From the NCBI RefSeq assembly GCF_028128765.1, contig NZ_LBJG01000024.1:744001-808000 (forward strand): a stretch of 64,000 nt of DNA, in the 5' to 3' direction. This document shows, one piece after another, positions 45,300-54,892 of the stretch. The translations under genes were made by a program, and so were the position numbers. The notes beneath the pieces are model-generated. The model saw only the letters and a list, made by a program, of their open reading frames with translations. It was not told the DNA's origin and searched no databases. Source of the stretch: Bradyrhizobium sp. CCBAU 51627. Lineage in GTDB: Bacteria; Pseudomonadota; Alphaproteobacteria; Rhizobiales; Xanthobacteraceae. Numbering within the stretch: position 1 is the first letter of the stretch; each line of letters begins with the position of its first letter.

Positions 45300-47285
45300 T
45301 TGAGTTTTCTAGGTTCATCGTTGTTTTGGCGTAGCTGGTTCCGCATTGCGCTCTTTTGGGGCACCTTCGCTGCTGCTCTGACGATGTCGACCCGAGTTGC
45401 GCCTTTCTCGGCGTGGAACCACGTTCTGGAGGTATTCCGCGAAGTCGCCGATGGCGACATTGAACACGTCGCGGAGCGGAGCTTCGCGTTCGCGCTGTCT
45501 TCGGGAATAGCTCAAATCGCCATCGCGTTGGCCGTGGCCTTCTTCGTCTCTCACGTACTCCTGCTGCGCGCCACTCTGAGCGGTGCCAGAGGCTTTCTCG
45601 GACGTCCCGGTGATTTCGCGGGCTTCGCGCAGACGTTCGACAAGATATCCGGCCGGCTGGAGCGCAACGCCGTGGTGGGCCATGGATGGCGCCAATTCGC
45701 AGCGACGATTATCCGCGAAGACAACGTCGTACGATATACCGTACGTCCTCAGACCTACATCAACCTGGCCGATGCTCGCGGTGAGCTTTTCGGACTCAAG
45801 ATGATGGGCTCGATTCCGGGATACTTCGTCGGGCTCGGATTATTGCTGACGTTCATCGGACTCGTCCTGGCGTTGAATCTCGCCGCGGGCAGCACGGCCG
45901 CAGGCTCGGCAGAGGCGATGACGGCTTCTCTGAACGAGCTGCTTGCCGCGGCCACGTTCAAGTTCTCGACTTCGATCGCGGGCTTGGGTGCATCGTTAGG
46001 TCTGGCCCTGGCGTTCCGGACTTATCAGATCTGGATCGAAGGTGCCTTCGAAGGGCTCGCCCGCTCTATCGAGCAACGAATGCTCTATTCTCCACCTCAG
46101 CGCATCGCAGAGGAATCCCGTCAGATACTCGCCGCGCAACGGGATCAGTTGAAGGAGATAAACAGCGAGCGCTTCTTCGCTCGTCTGGGAGAAACCGTAG
46201 CCCCGGCGCTAGGAAACGCGATAACTCAAGCAGTAGGTCCGCTCTCCGATCGTCTCGAACGTACGACGGAAGAACTCGCGCGAACTTCTCGAACGGGCGC
46301 GGACGCCTTGGTCCAGAACTTCGTCGACCGACTCGACCAAGGCGCCAGCCGGGAGATGCAAGAGATCGTCGGCGCGCTCAAGAGCCTCCGTGACTCGCTG
46401 GACAGAACTCAAAACAATTTGTCGGGCTCAGGAGAGGACTTCTCAAACAAGCTGACGCAAGCAGCGGAAGCGATCGGCAGCGTGCTTGCACAGGCCGGTC
46501 AGAACCTCAGCGGTTCCGCGGCCGATGTCGCAAAGTCGGTCCAGACCGGCCTGGCTCAGGTTATTGGAAGCCTCGAAACGCAATCGCAGGGCTTCGGAAA
46601 TACGCTTACGGACCTGCAGAAACGGCTTGCCGAGCAGTTCGAAGAAAGCACTCGGCGATCTGTAACGGCGGGACAGGACGCAGCCGCGGCCGTACACGCG
46701 GGAACAGAGGAAGTCGTTAGAGTGCTGCGGGCCGACATCGCCGCTCTTTCCGAAACCTTGCGATCAGTGTCGTTGGCGCTTTCCGGACAAACCACACAAA
46801 TCGAAACCATCAGCGATCGTTCGAGAGACACGGCTGATGCCTTTACGCGGGTGGCGAGCGAAGTACGGTCGGCAAGCCAGCCGCTCTTGACGAGTTCGGC
46901 TCGAGTCGCCGATTCGACCGAGCGGATGAGCGCGTCCATGGCGGAATCCGTGCAGGCACTTTCAACCTCCCAAAATTCTGCCGACAAGCTTGCAGAGAAG
47001 CTGTCGGAGCATCTCGATCAGATTGCGCGGGTTTGGGACCAGTACGAAGCGCGATTCAAGTCGGTCGATGAAGATCTGGGAAATGCCGCAGACCGCTTCC
47101 ACGAGGAAGTATCAAGGCATCAGGAAGCGATGCGCGACTTCGTCAAGCAGATCGACGATCACACCGGAGCAATTTTGGGCAAGATCAACGCCGCGGTGGG
47201 CAATTTGTCGGAAAGCGTCGAGACGCTCAATGAGACGCTCGATGGTTTTGTGCACGCAATGACGCCCCGTGAAGCTGCCGAGTAA
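45300..47285 (+). CDS. zorA: Zorya protein ZorA (MotA/ExbB-like)
   Basis: 661-aa inner-membrane stator-like protein. Hydrophobic segments at about 10-30, 65-90, 175-200 and 225-245 (IPGYFVGLGLLLTFIGLVLA and the TFKFSTSIAGLGASLGLALA of MotA/ExbB type), and a long cytoplasmic coiled-coil tail from about 280 to 640. In type I Zorya, ZorA and ZorB form a proton-driven motor whose tail reaches into the cytoplasm. The start is TTG 45300 behind GGGGGCAGGGG; no better start precedes the first helix. First gene of zorABCD. Confidence 0.9.
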   Translation: MSFLGSSLFWRSWFRIALFWGTFAAALTMSTRVAPFSAWNHVLEVFREVADGDIEHVAERSFAFALSSGIAQIAIALAVAFFVSHVLLLRATLSGARGFLGRPGDFAGFAQTFDKISGRLERNAVVGHGWRQFAATIIREDNVVRYTVRPQTYINLADARGELFGLKMMGSIPGYFVGLGLLLTFIGLVLALNLAAGSTAAGSAEAMTASLNELLAAATFKFSTSIAGLGASLGLALAFRTYQIWIEGAFEGLARSIEQRMLYSPPQRIAEESRQILAAQRDQLKEINSERFFARLGETVAPALGNAITQAVGPLSDRLERTTEELARTSRTGADALVQNFVDRLDQGASREMQEIVGALKSLRDSLDRTQNNLSGSGEDFSNKLTQAAEAIGSVLAQAGQNLSGSAADVAKSVQTGLAQVIGSLETQSQGFGNTLTDLQKRLAEQFEESTRRSVTAGQDAAAAVHAGTEEVVRVLRADIAALSETLRSVSLALSGQTTQIETISDRSRDTADAFTRVASEVRSASQPLLTSSARVADSTERMSASMAESVQALSTSQNSADKLAEKLSEHLDQIARVWDQYEARFKSVDEDLGNAADRFHEEVSRHQEAMRDFVKQIDDHTGAILGKINAAVGNLSESVETLNETLDGFVHAMTPREAAE

Positions 47286-47291
47286 GGCGAC

Positions 47292-48191
47292 ATGACCTAT
47301 CACGAGGCAACAGGCGAATTCGTGTCCGAAAGGTCATCCGACACGCACGGGGATGACGAGAACTACTTCATATCGATGACGGATATGATGGTCGGGATGC
47401 TGTTCATCTTCATCATCATGCTGATGAGTTTCGCCCTCCTGTTTCGTCAACAGACCGACGTCCAAGTGGCGAAGACGAAGGTGCAGGCGACGAAGATCGA
47501 GGTGGCGGAATCGGTAGGACGAGAGCTCGACGAAACGGAGTCGCGTATCCGGAAGCGGCTTGACGAAATCCGCGAAGCGAGTGCGCTGCGCTTGCGTCTT
47601 CTTACCGAAGTCCGGGATCAATTGAGCAGAGAAGGTCTTACCGTCGAGATATCGCCGTCTGGCGACGTCCTCCGCCTGACGGAGGCTGCGGTCCAATTCC
47701 CAGTCAATAATTTCGCCCTTCTCGGAGACGCCAAGAAAAACGTCGGAAAGATCGCCAGGGTGTTGGCTCGAGTTCTGCCTGGCTATTCGATTTGTCCGCG
47801 CTCGCGCGCGAGGTCAGCGTGCCGGTCCTCGGATCAAGCCTCGGTCGAAACCGTCTTCATCGAGGGGCACACGGACGAAACGGGGAATGACGATCAAAAT
47901 TGGTCATTGTCGGCTCAGCGTGCTGCCAGCACCTATCGCGAGCTCACCGCGATCGCCCCAGAACTTCGCAAGTTAATCAATCGGCGCGACGAAGAGATTC
48001 TATCGATTTCGGGCTATTCGTCGACCCGTCCGATCGATCCTTCCGGTACAGCAGCTGCCTGGGGAAAGAATCGAAGAATAGACCTGCGGTTCGTCATGGA
48101 TACCGATCCGAGCTCCGGGTTGGAGGAGGTGCGAACTCTGCTTCAGAAGATGAGGATCGCCATCCAGGAGCTGAAAGGGCGGTCCGAATGA
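47292..48191 (+). CDS. zorB: Zorya protein ZorB (MotB/OmpA-like)
   Basis: 299 aa. One transmembrane helix at about 32-51 (MVGMLFIFIIMLMSFALLF) preceded by Asp31, the position at which an ion-carrying aspartate is expected, then a helical stalk and a C-terminal OmpA-like peptidoglycan-binding domain with FIEGHTDETGNDDQNWSLS and GKNRRIDLRF. A stretch of about ten Arg/Ser-rich residues (RSRARSACRSSD) is inserted before the GHTDE motif. It begins 6 bp after zorA. Confidence 0.9.
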   Translation: MTYHEATGEFVSERSSDTHGDDENYFISMTDMMVGMLFIFIIMLMSFALLFRQQTDVQVAKTKVQATKIEVAESVGRELDETESRIRKRLDEIREASALRLRLLTEVRDQLSREGLTVEISPSGDVLRLTEAAVQFPVNNFALLGDAKKNVGKIARVLARVLPGYSICPRSRARSACRSSDQASVETVFIEGHTDETGNDDQNWSLSAQRAASTYRELTAIAPELRKLINRRDEEILSISGYSSTRPIDPSGTAAAWGKNRRIDLRFVMDTDPSSGLEEVRTLLQKMRIAIQELKGRSE

Positions 48192-49579
48192 GCCTTCGTG
48201 CCGCTTTGACGACGAGGAAAAGGTCTCTCCCGCTGCTGACCGAACCGACCGCAGTGTCGCGGCTTCTCGCTGAGCTGTCGTCGATGCCGACGGGTGAATC
48301 CGCGAAGCCGGACGTCGATCTGAACACGGTGGCTGAGAGGTTCATGCACCAACTCTCCCGAGGCAGAGAGCCGACGGTCGGAGACTGGAACAAGATCATG
48401 TGGTGCATTTGGAGCACGGAGCCGGCCATAGCCGAGCATGACGAGGCGCTGGACAGCGTCCTTGCTCGAGTCGCGGAGATGCGGCGCAAGCGTCCCTATC
48501 GCCAGCTCGCCTCCGTCTACCTGTCCGAGTTCGCGCCGGATCGCCCGCGGCTAGACCGTATATCGTACGTTCTCAGCAGCTTCGCGCCTGTCGCGGGAGA
48601 ACCTTGGACGGGTCTCAATGCCCGATATGACGTATTCAACGGACCCGCGCCGATCGTCCAGATGGCGCGCGTCGCGCTCGGTAGGCAGATGAGCGTGCAG
48701 ACGTTTCTGCAGGCGGTAGGGCTCTCGAATTCGTTTGCCGGGAGCGGCTTCGCAGGATTCATGCACGGTGCCGGGCTAACCGTATTGCGCGGTACTCCCA
48801 TCACGGCGGCATCGGAGCGGCTCGATACCATCCGGCGGTGGTGCCTTGGACCGGATGAGAAGCTCCTCTTCCCGGTCTGGGGAAAGGAAATGGCACGCGC
48901 GCTGACTTTGCCATTCGGCAATATGATTCCGGCTCAGGCCGACCGTGACCTGATTTCCGGTTTCCTCACCGCGCGCTTCGGCGATCCTCGCATCAATAGG
49001 GCGTCCTGGATCGGCTTGGATGATGTCTCGGATATTTTGAAGCGGTGGTTGACCGAGCAGTCGTTGCGACAGTTCTTCGACGTCGTCGACAGGATCGCGC
49101 CCGACGGTGCCTGGAAGTACAGGCGCAAATTCTGGCTGGCATTTCACAACCACGGCCTCATCAGGAACGCGTGGGTGGTCTTCGGCGATGACGGCGCGTT
49201 GGAAGCGCGAAGGGCATTCGGACGCGAAGCACTTTTCGGGGTGTTCGATAGGAGCGGTCGGAAAAGCATCCAACAGGGACATGCCGTGCTCCTGCTGGAC
49301 TTCGGACAATGCATCGTCGCGGATTGGAGCTACAATGGATTTTGCAATATCTGGTCCAACAGCAACGCCACCAAGACGCCGAGCTTGAATCTTTCGTCAT
49401 ATAGCTCTGACGACGTCAGACGCCCTTTGCCGGCCGATCGCACCGAGCAGAATCTGAGACAACATGACATCTTCGGCCATGGTGGTTCGGAGAACTACGT
49501 CTGGCAAAATCGCGTGGCTCGCAGATTACAAGAGCTGACGGGCGTCCGCATCCAAGAAACCGAATATACGATACGTTGA
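48188..49579 (+). CDS. zorC: Zorya protein ZorC (EH-signature)
   Basis: 463 aa, cytoplasmic effector-side protein of type I Zorya. The central and C-terminal part (about 230-463) carries the EH-signature domain pattern, including WAFHN-like FWLAFHNHGLIR and DFGQCIVADWSYNGFC, which is the family mark. The start ATG overlaps the zorB stop (ATGA). A longer frame from about 47900 overlaps zorB and is not used. Confidence 0.88.
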   Translation: MSLRAALTTRKRSLPLLTEPTAVSRLLAELSSMPTGESAKPDVDLNTVAERFMHQLSRGREPTVGDWNKIMWCIWSTEPAIAEHDEALDSVLARVAEMRRKRPYRQLASVYLSEFAPDRPRLDRISYVLSSFAPVAGEPWTGLNARYDVFNGPAPIVQMARVALGRQMSVQTFLQAVGLSNSFAGSGFAGFMHGAGLTVLRGTPITAASERLDTIRRWCLGPDEKLLFPVWGKEMARALTLPFGNMIPAQADRDLISGFLTARFGDPRINRASWIGLDDVSDILKRWLTEQSLRQFFDVVDRIAPDGAWKYRRKFWLAFHNHGLIRNAWVVFGDDGALEARRAFGREALFGVFDRSGRKSIQQGHAVLLLDFGQCIVADWSYNGFCNIWSNSNATKTPSLNLSSYSSDDVRRPLPADRTEQNLRQHDIFGHGGSENYVWQNRVARRLQELTGVRIQETEYTIR

Positions 49580-49580
49580 G

Positions 49581-52574
49581 ATGACGGCGATCTTCAAAAC
49601 GATATTCGAGACGGACCGGGTCCGGGTTCGAGCGTTCGAAAAGCGTAGCTTCGGTCGGGTGAACGACATTCCACGCTCGAGTTGGTCCGTGGCCGGCTTG
49701 GACCAGGAAGCCCTTCTGGAATTGGAGGCTCTGGTCGACAACGGCGCGGCCAGATCGACGGACCTGGAAGTCTGGATATCTCCTACGGACGCGGCGTCGT
49801 TCACGGACCGAATTTCTGTCGCACTCGGATTTCCGCCGCCCGCCGCGCTCGGACTATCGATAGCTTTGGATGGAAGAATCGAAGACGCCCGCGGCTTGCT
49901 GAAACCGCGTTGGACCGACAAGTGGGGGAGCGAGGTCCGGCCGAAGAGGGCGGGCTTGCTGTTGCAGTGGGGGGAGCAGGTTGGCCGTCTCACTTCCACC
50001 TTGTTTTCTCTGATCGGAGCGGTGGACGGCTACAATGAGACCGTCGGACGCGATCTCGAGCAGAGGGTGTCTGCCTGGCTGCCGGTGCAAGACACGCTAA
50101 GGAGGATCACGGGAGACGAAGTACAGCGCGACGGCTTCCTTGAGACATTTACGCTTTATCAGGCCGGTGCCTTCGCTCTCGATGTCCGCGAGACCTCAAA
50201 TGGAGTGGATTTCACTCCTGTGCTGATGAGCCGGAATCTGGCTTTCGCTCTACAAGACGACGAGCCTAATGACGCCGCCGACATTGATCCCGCCTTGGAT
50301 CAATGCCATGAGGCAGTGGGGTGGAATGAGGCTTTGCTATCCGCAGAAGATCAGCGCTCGTTCGTCGAGCAAGCGATCGATGGAATGGGTTCGGCGAGGG
50401 ATGCCTATCAGGTCGGTCGAAATCGCTTCGTCCTCGTCGATCCGGCGCTGAAGCTTGCGCTGAACGTCCTGAAGAAAAAGCGAAAGGGATCTGAACAGGA
50501 GCGTCGCGAATTCGTTCGCAACCCCCGCGCCGCCATCGCTCACGCATTGGAAAGTGTCGACGAAAAGGTCGTGCCTGGACAATTGTTCGTCGAGACCAAG
50601 CACTATTCGGACCGCGTGGAAGGGCTCGGGCTTTGGGAGCGCCCTCAACTTCCCTGGTTGACGCGGCGCCCCAATGCATGGCTGCCCGAAGCAGGATGGA
50701 TCGTAGACGGGCCGGTCGAGGAACTCGCGCCACTGAGCGTGGAGGAATTGGAGCAGGTCGAGAGGGATATTCAATCCGCCGAGATTCGCGGCGATGCGCA
50801 CGTCGTCATTCGCGGCTGTCCCATTCCAATCGACTTTGCCCCGGAAGTTCTCGCGGATGAGCGTCGCCGATCGGCGGCGGGGCCGCACGACGACGACTCA
50901 ACGTCGACAGGGGAGCCCGCGGAAGACTCCGGTGGGGACCACAAACAGCGACTGGTCCTCCTGATCAAGAAGACAAACTTCGACGGCGTCGAGTATGAAC
51001 TCGAACGGAGGCAACGGACGGCGCTGATTGACGTCGATGCGCCGCCGGCGGTGCGGATGGGGTCGACACCTCTCAAACCTCATCAATCCGAGGGCTTTCA
51101 GTGGCTGGTCCAGGCTTGGAAAGCCGGCTGGCCGGGTGTCCTCCTGGCCGATGACATGGGTTTGGGCAAGACATACCAGGCGCTCGCGTTTCTCGCCTGG
51201 CTCAAGGCCAACGCAGCAGCATCGCGTTCTAGGGTCCAGACGCATGGTCCGTGCCTCATCGTGGCGCCAACGGCTCTGCTCAGAAATTGGGAGAAGGAGA
51301 GCCTCGACCGACTTTCCGACCTCGGCTTGGGACAGCGGATCGATGCCTATGGCAGCGCGCTCAAGCAGCTCAAGTTGCCGCGCTCAGCAGAGGGGAGGGA
51401 TCAAGACACGCTTGACGTCGTTCGGTTGCGTGAAGCCGACTGGATACTGACGACCTATGAGACCCTGACAGATCACGAAAGATCGTTCGCGCGGATCGCC
51501 TATCCGGTCGTGCTTTTCGACGAGATGCAGAAGATCAAGTCGCCGGATACCCTCAACACGAAGGCGGCAAAAGTGCTGAATGCCGATTTCGTCATCGGCC
51601 TGACCGGTACGCCGATCGAAAATCGAATGGAAGATCTCTGGTGTTTGTTCGATCGACTGATCCCGGGATTCCTGGGTGACCTGAAAAGCTTCTCAAAAGC
51701 ATTTCAGAAGGAGAATCGGGAGAGGCTGAGCGAATTGAAACGGTCGCTTGATTCTCCCCAGCAAGCGGTGCCCCCGGTTATGAAGCGTCGGATGAAAGCC
51801 GATATCTTGGAAGGGCTTCCAGCGAAGCAGGAGAAAAAGTATCCGACCGCGATGCCTGCGGCACAAGCTCAGGCATATCGAGAGTTGATCCAGGAGGCCC
51901 GCGGCAGCCGAGAGCGCTCCCCGGGTTTCATGCTCAAGGTGTTGCACGGAATGCGAGGCATTTCCCTGCACCCGGACGATCCCGCTTCGATCGATGTGAC
52001 AAACAAGGCTCGGTTCGACATGTTCGTGCGCGGATCCGCTCGCCTGTCGACGACGGTCAGACTGCTGGAGCAGATCGCCAGCCGAAAAGAGAAGGCCCTT
52101 CTTTTCATAGAAAACCTGGCCATGCAGGAAGTTCTTGCGCGGGGACTGGCTATTTCCTTGGGTCTGGACAGAAGGCCCCCGATCATCAATGGCACCACGC
52201 CAGGTGAGCGTCGCTTGGCGATAGTCGAAAGCTTCGAGAAGTCGGCAAACGGGTTCGGAGTACTAATTCTCTCTCCAAAAGCGGCTGGCGTGGGTCTGAA
52301 CATCGTTGCGGCAAACCACGTCATACACCTCAGCAGGTGGTGGAATCCCGCCGTCGAAGATCAGTGCAACGATCGTGTTTATCGGATCGGGCAAACGAAA
52401 CCAGTCAACATCCACATCCCGATGGCTACTCACCCGGATTTGCCCAACGAGTCGTTCGACGAGGTCCTGGACAAATTGCTTGAGGCCAAGCGCAGATTGT
52501 CGCGCGACATGCTGACGCCGCCGACAAGCGACAGCGATATTGAGAGCTTGTTCGGCGAGACGGTCAGGAATTGA
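49581..52574 (+). CDS. zorD: Zorya protein ZorD (SNF2-type helicase/nuclease)
   Basis: 997 aa. N-terminal part of about 480 residues is specific to ZorD; the rest is an SNF2/SWI2 ATPase: LADDMGLGKTYQALAF (Lys530), LIVAPTALLRNWEKE, DEMQKIKSPDT (motif II, 647), LTGTPIENRMEDLW, LSPKAAGVGLNIVAANHVIHL and the QCNDRVYRIGQTKPVNIH arginine motif. DEMQ replaces the more usual DEAH/DEAQ. ZorD is recruited to degrade or translocate invading DNA. It starts 1 bp after zorC. Together with ZorA-C it makes a complete type I Zorya. Confidence 0.92.
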   Translation: MTAIFKTIFETDRVRVRAFEKRSFGRVNDIPRSSWSVAGLDQEALLELEALVDNGAARSTDLEVWISPTDAASFTDRISVALGFPPPAALGLSIALDGRIEDARGLLKPRWTDKWGSEVRPKRAGLLLQWGEQVGRLTSTLFSLIGAVDGYNETVGRDLEQRVSAWLPVQDTLRRITGDEVQRDGFLETFTLYQAGAFALDVRETSNGVDFTPVLMSRNLAFALQDDEPNDAADIDPALDQCHEAVGWNEALLSAEDQRSFVEQAIDGMGSARDAYQVGRNRFVLVDPALKLALNVLKKKRKGSEQERREFVRNPRAAIAHALESVDEKVVPGQLFVETKHYSDRVEGLGLWERPQLPWLTRRPNAWLPEAGWIVDGPVEELAPLSVEELEQVERDIQSAEIRGDAHVVIRGCPIPIDFAPEVLADERRRSAAGPHDDDSTSTGEPAEDSGGDHKQRLVLLIKKTNFDGVEYELERRQRTALIDVDAPPAVRMGSTPLKPHQSEGFQWLVQAWKAGWPGVLLADDMGLGKTYQALAFLAWLKANAAASRSRVQTHGPCLIVAPTALLRNWEKESLDRLSDLGLGQRIDAYGSALKQLKLPRSAEGRDQDTLDVVRLREADWILTTYETLTDHERSFARIAYPVVLFDEMQKIKSPDTLNTKAAKVLNADFVIGLTGTPIENRMEDLWCLFDRLIPGFLGDLKSFSKAFQKENRERLSELKRSLDSPQQAVPPVMKRRMKADILEGLPAKQEKKYPTAMPAAQAQAYRELIQEARGSRERSPGFMLKVLHGMRGISLHPDDPASIDVTNKARFDMFVRGSARLSTTVRLLEQIASRKEKALLFIENLAMQEVLARGLAISLGLDRRPPIINGTTPGERRLAIVESFEKSANGFGVLILSPKAAGVGLNIVAANHVIHLSRWWNPAVEDQCNDRVYRIGQTKPVNIHIPMATHPDLPNESFDEVLDKLLEAKRRLSRDMLTPPTSDSDIESLFGETVRN

Positions 52575-52582
52575 TCGCGCTC

Positions 52583-54631
52583 TTATTTAACAGGATCGAG
52601 AAATCTCGATCGGGTGCCGGACCAGGTTATCAGCAGTTGATCCCGAGCTCTGGTGCAGCCTACGTACAAGAGGCTCAGCTCTCGTTCTCGGGTCAAGCGC
52701 TTGTCGTCCGGCTCACTCGCCAGATCCAGGGCAGCCTGAAGAGGAGCATGTGAACCGTCACAAGCGACGATTGCAACAGCTCGAAACTCGAGGCCTTTGG
52801 CCGAATGAAGTGTGCCCAGGATGATCTTGCCTTCTTCAATATTGTCGGGAGCGAGCCAAGTACCGCCGAAGCCGGCTCGTTCCAAAGCGGGGCCGGCTCT
52901 TTCTTGAAGCGCTCGCCGCGTGCGCGCAAATATGGCGATCTCGCCGGGGGCGAACCCGCGTTCCCGAAGACCGATCAGCCATTCGGCTAGGATCTTCACT
53001 TCTCCGGCGAGGTCGTTCGCTCCTTTTAAATCCGGCTTGGGGCCGTGCAACAAGGAGACCGCCGCGCGCTCTTCCGGCTCTCCATCCAGCTCGGTCAGAC
53101 GAGCCGGCAGGAGGTGGTCCGAGAATAGGCGTATTTCTGCAGTCGTTCGATAGTTGACTTTGAGCCGGTGAGAGCGTCCACGAACATCGATCCCCGCGCC
53201 GAGCCAAGAGAAGGGCCAACGGAAAACTCGCTGACCGACATCGCCGGCAAAGGTCAGCGGGCGGGAGCCGGCCGGTGCAAGGGCCGCGATCAACCTCAGT
53301 TCGCGCGGACCGAGGTCCTGAGCTTCGTCCACTACGACATGCGTGAACGGTCGAGTTTCGTCCTTCTCGATCCTTTGTCGCAACCGATCGCAGACCTCGC
53401 CGAACGTATGCAATTCGCTTGCAGCCAGTTGCCGCTGCACACGTTCGAAAACGTCCCACAATTTGCGACGAAGGGTGGCGTTCAAAGCCATACCGCGGCC
53501 GTTACGAGCGATCACCTTGTATTCGTCGAACGTTTTAATGCCCCAATAATCGACGATGGCATCCCATTCGGTTCTTAGGAAGCTATTCGTGATGCCTGGA
53601 TCCAAGTTGTCCCGAGCATTTTCAATGACACTGTCGATTGTCCGATCGTCGGCAATTGCCAGCGGCTTGAGCCTCGAGGCGTGACTATGGGCGTACGCAT
53701 GAAGGTGGACTACCTCGACTCTTTGGCGCGCTTCAGATGAAGATCCCAGAAGGGTATCCATTCCCTCGGATAGGTTCTCCGACAGGATCTTCGAGAATGT
53801 CGTCAGCAGGATTCTTGCGGAAGGGGTTTGGCGAGCCAGGTGAGCAGCGCGATGCATGGCAACGACGCTCTTTCCCGTTCCTGCCGATCCGGATATTCGT
53901 GCCGGCCCGTTGACGTTCCTTTCCACGGCGGCTCGTTGAGATGGGTGGAGAAAAACGAGCCACTCCGCCCACGGCTTCTCAAGCGCCTGAGCAACCATCT
54001 GTTCGTCGCTGGCAACCCAGAAACGCCGTTGAGCATCGGGATGCGTGAATGGGTCAGCTTTGTTGTCGACGTGCAAGACCGGTCGAGGCTCAGGGCGCTC
54101 ACCGGTCGCGATTGCCATCAAAGCTTCTTGTGCCTCTTCCGGTAGCCGCGGGAGCAGTTCAAGCAACCCATCTTCATCGACCTGGAGCAGCAGCTCGAGG
54201 TAAGTTGCGGGTACTCCGAGTGAGAGGAGGTAATCTCGCTCCTCGCCCGCAAGTATGCCGCGCCTTGCTGGCGTACGAGCAACGGTTCTAATTTCCTCTC
54301 GAACGACTTCAACTAGTTCGATTATTTGAGCGGCGCCGGTGACAGGGTGAATCTCGAACCGTCTGCGTTGCGCCCAAGAATAGGCATCGTCGTGATGGGC
54401 TACATAGCAAAAGACCGACTTTTGACTCTGCTTATATACGACGATCCGCAAGTCGCGGTTGACCCTGATTGTCCAGAATCCCTTCTCCCGGGCCTTGTCT
54501 ACACGGTGTAACGACAAGCCCGGCCGCGATGGGTCCGACATATAATCGAAGATTATGGTCTTGGTGGCCGTCTGCTCGGCGTTAGTGAGCCGATTTAGGC
54601 TGCGATGAAAGGTGTTCGCGAGCTCAAGCAC
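52583..54631 (-). CDS. UvrD-type helicase with N-terminal RelE/ParE-like domain
   Basis: About 682 aa. Residues about 5-100 look like a RelE/ParE-fold domain (ANTFHRSLNRL, FWTIRVNRDLRIVVY, YVAHHDDAYSWAQRRR). A helical linker follows, then an SF1 helicase: ISGSAGTGKSVVAMHRAA, VVDEAQDLGPRELRL, FAGDVGQRVFRW, VNYRTTAEIR, LHSAKGLEFRAVAIV and ELSLLYVGCTRARDQLLITW. The GTG at 54631 is favoured because it precedes the RelE-like fold; the frame is open to 54829. It is convergent with zorD (8 bp apart), so it is not in the zor operon but is a common type of neighbour of defence genes. Confidence 0.85.
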   Translation of the reverse strand: MLELANTFHRSLNRLTNAEQTATKTIIFDYMSDPSRPGLSLHRVDKAREKGFWTIRVNRDLRIVVYKQSQKSVFCYVAHHDDAYSWAQRRRFEIHPVTGAAQIIELVEVVREEIRTVARTPARRGILAGEERDYLLSLGVPATYLELLLQVDEDGLLELLPRLPEEAQEALMAIATGERPEPRPVLHVDNKADPFTHPDAQRRFWVASDEQMVAQALEKPWAEWLVFLHPSQRAAVERNVNGPARISGSAGTGKSVVAMHRAAHLARQTPSARILLTTFSKILSENLSEGMDTLLGSSSEARQRVEVVHLHAYAHSHASRLKPLAIADDRTIDSVIENARDNLDPGITNSFLRTEWDAIVDYWGIKTFDEYKVIARNGRGMALNATLRRKLWDVFERVQRQLAASELHTFGEVCDRLRQRIEKDETRPFTHVVVDEAQDLGPRELRLIAALAPAGSRPLTFAGDVGQRVFRWPFSWLGAGIDVRGRSHRLKVNYRTTAEIRLFSDHLLPARLTELDGEPEERAAVSLLHGPKPDLKGANDLAGEVKILAEWLIGLRERGFAPGEIAIFARTRRALQERAGPALERAGFGGTWLAPDNIEEGKIILGTLHSAKGLEFRAVAIVACDGSHAPLQAALDLASEPDDKRLTRERELSLLYVGCTRARDQLLITWSGTRSRFLDPVK

Positions 54632-54892
54632 GTTGTGCGCTTCCCACGTCGTTAGTCCCTGCGTGTACCGTTCCACGCCCAAGGTTCGCTCAGGCGAAAA
54701 ATCTTGGCAAGACTTAAAGCAATCCAACGATAGCCGAGCAAGTGTTCCCCTGACCGATGTCCGGCGAGACGACCTTTTGCGGCCAGAACAGCGGTCGGGC
54801 GGATCGTTGAGATGGAGCCCCGCTCTCAATCATTCGGACGGCGAAACGGCCTCATCTTCACGCACTGGCGCTTCCAGGCTTCGGACCAAAAC

